A stretch of 6,902 bases of DNA from Verrucomicrobiota bacterium (GTDB lineage: Bacteria; Verrucomicrobiota; Verrucomicrobiia; Chthoniobacterales; UBA10450), in NCBI GenBank assembly GCA_003219095.1, contig QHPM01000157.1, positions 1 through 6,902 on the forward strand, read 5' to 3'. This document shows positions 5,824 to 6,902 of this stretch, piece after piece. The notes below the pieces were generated by a model. It ran no database searches. It had not been told where the DNA came from and saw only the letters and a list, made by a program, of their open reading frames with translations. Positions within the stretch are counted from its first letter, which is position 1. Every line of letters begins with the position of its first letter. The translations under genes were made by a program, and so were the position numbers.

Positions 5824-6902
5824 TTAGACGATACGACTTGTAGTCGCAGGATCGAACAAATGCGTTTTATTCACGTTAAGCTCGAACTGCAAACGATGCC
5901 CGCTCTCGCGATGGTCGAGCGCGCGCTGGCTCCGGCAAGCGATAGTGTGCGCGCCGGTCTGCAAGTACAAATTCGTCTCCGCTCCCATAGGTTCGACGAT
6001 GTCGACGATCGCCGGAAAACTCGCGGCCGCGTTTCCCGTTTTCGGAAACTGTGCCAGTTCGATGTCTTCGGGCCGAATCCCGAGCAGCATTGGTTTGCCG
6101 AGAAATTCACGGGTCTGCGGTCGATCGGCGAATCGGACTTCGATTGTTCCGCCCTGCATTTCCTTGAAGACGATGGCGTCGCGTTCCTGTTTTAATTCGC
6201 CATTGATGAAATTCATCGGCGGGCTGCCAAGAAAACCGGCCACGAAAAGATTGTCCGGCTCATTATAAAGTTTCAGCGGCGTATCGACCTGTTGCATCTT
6301 GCCGTCGTTCATTACCACGATCCGGTCGCCCATTGTCATCGCTTCGATCTGATCATGGGTGACGTAAACCATCGTCGCCTGCAAACGCTGGTGCAGCTTG
6401 GTGATTTCGGTGCGCATTTGGACCCGCATCTTCGCGTCCAGATTCGACAACGGCTCATCGAACAAAAAAACTTTCGGCTGTCGCACAATCGCGCGTCCCA
6501 CCGCAACGCGCTGTCGCTGCCCGCCGGACAGCGCTTTCGGCTTGCGATCCAGCAATCCTTCAATCCCGAGAATGCTCGCGGCGTCAGTTACCCGCTTTTT
6601 GATTTCGGCTTTGCCGTACTTCCGCAGCTTCAAGCCAAAGGCCATATTGTCGAAGACGCTCATGTGCGGATAAAGAGCGTAATTCTGGAATACCATCGCG
6701 ATATCGCGGTCCTTCGGCGCGACGTCATTGACCCGCCGGTCACCGATGTAGATATCGCCGCGCGAAATTTCTTCCAGCCCGGCGATCATGCGAAGAGTAG
6801 TCGATTTGCCACAACCGGAGGGGCCAACCAGGACAACGAACTCGCGATCGGCAATTTCAAGATTCACATCCTCGACGGCGGTTATGCTGCTCCCCTTTTC
6901 TC
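5824..6902 (-). CDS. ugpC: UgpC/MalK-type sugar ABC transporter ATP-binding protein (5' end cut by window)
   Basis: This cytoplasmic ATPase subunit powers an importer of the maltose/trehalose/glycerol-3-phosphate class. Counting from the in-frame GTG at 6867, Walker A is GPSGCGKST (15-23), the Q-loop Gln is 61 ([10 protein letters not shown]), the signature LSGGQRQR is 113-120, Walker B with catalytic Glu is VFLFDE (133-138), the D-loop SNLD is 141-144 and the H-loop His is 171 (VTHDQ). The C-terminal OB/TOBE domain (about 215-347) carries GIRPEDIEL and identifies the UgpC/MalK group. GTG 6867 is not the real start. The frame continues upstream to the window edge with [12 protein letters not shown], matching the usual family N-terminus; I estimate that about 15 residues are missing. 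No permease or binding protein is visible, as usual for ATPases shared between importers. The substrate cannot be told. It ends at TAA 5824-5826, 83 bp before the regulator. Confidence 0.94.
   Translation of the reverse strand, partial: EKGSSITAVEDVNLEIADREFVVLVGPSGCGKSTTLRMIAGLEEISRGDIYIGDRRVNDVAPKDRDIAMVFQNYALYPHMSVFDNMAFGLKLRKYGKAEIKKRVTDAASILGIEGLLDRKPKALSGGQRQRVAVGRAIVRQPKVFLFDEPLSNLDAKMRVQMRTEITKLHQRLQATMVYVTHDQIEAMTMGDRIVVMNDGKMQQVDTPLKLYNEPDNLFVAGFLGSPPMNFINGELKQERDAIVFKEMQGGTIEVRFADRPQTREFLGKPMLLGIRPEDIELAQFPKTGNAAASFPAIVDIVEPMGAETNLYLQTGAHTIACRSQRALDHRESGHRLQFELNVNKTHLFDPATTSRIV

Overview
All six genes in this window lie on the minus strand. Read in the direction of transcription (high to low coordinates) they are: a UgpC/MalK-type sugar ABC transporter ATPase (5' end cut by the window edge), a winged-helix regulator, the maltosyltransferase GlgE, an ExbB/TolQ-type proton channel, an ExbD/TolR-type partner, and a secreted TPR-repeat protein (3' end cut by the window edge). 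Spacings are 83, 62, 32 and 14 bp, then a 4-bp ATGA overlap, so exbB-exbD-tpr is almost certainly one operon. The block from the regulator down could be a single transcript. No RNA genes, insertion sequences, CRISPR arrays or long repeats were seen, and no gene-free stretch exceeds 83 bp.

The organism is a Gram-negative-type bacterium: ExbB/ExbD energise envelope processes across a periplasm, and the TPR protein has a signal peptide. GC content is moderate (low to mid 50s by eye), and no visible start has a strong Shine-Dalgarno sequence. Gene content and protein style suggest a soil-type Verrucomicrobiota (Chthoniobacterales-like). That is an inference from general resemblance; no search was run.

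The right half (about 3054-6902) concerns carbohydrate. The ATPase would power import of a sugar or glycerol-phosphate-type substrate. GlgE extends alpha-1,4-glucan from alpha-maltose-1-phosphate and keeps its catalytic and phosphate-binding residues. The regulator between them resembles the COG2345/SufR group but has only part of the cysteine set used for Fe-S binding. The left half (about 1-3021) is an envelope module of proton channel, periplasmic partner and periplasmic TPR protein, without a visible TonB, TolA or receptor.

The most notable observation is an in-frame TAG at 183-185 inside the TPR gene. The same frame stays open for 60 further codons to the window edge and continues to encode TPR-like sequence. 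The stop is therefore an interruption of a longer gene: a nonsense mutation, a sequence error or, less likely, readthrough. A second unexplained structure is a perfect 10-bp inverted repeat with a 3-nt loop inside glgE. I found no convincing evidence of a wholly new system here.
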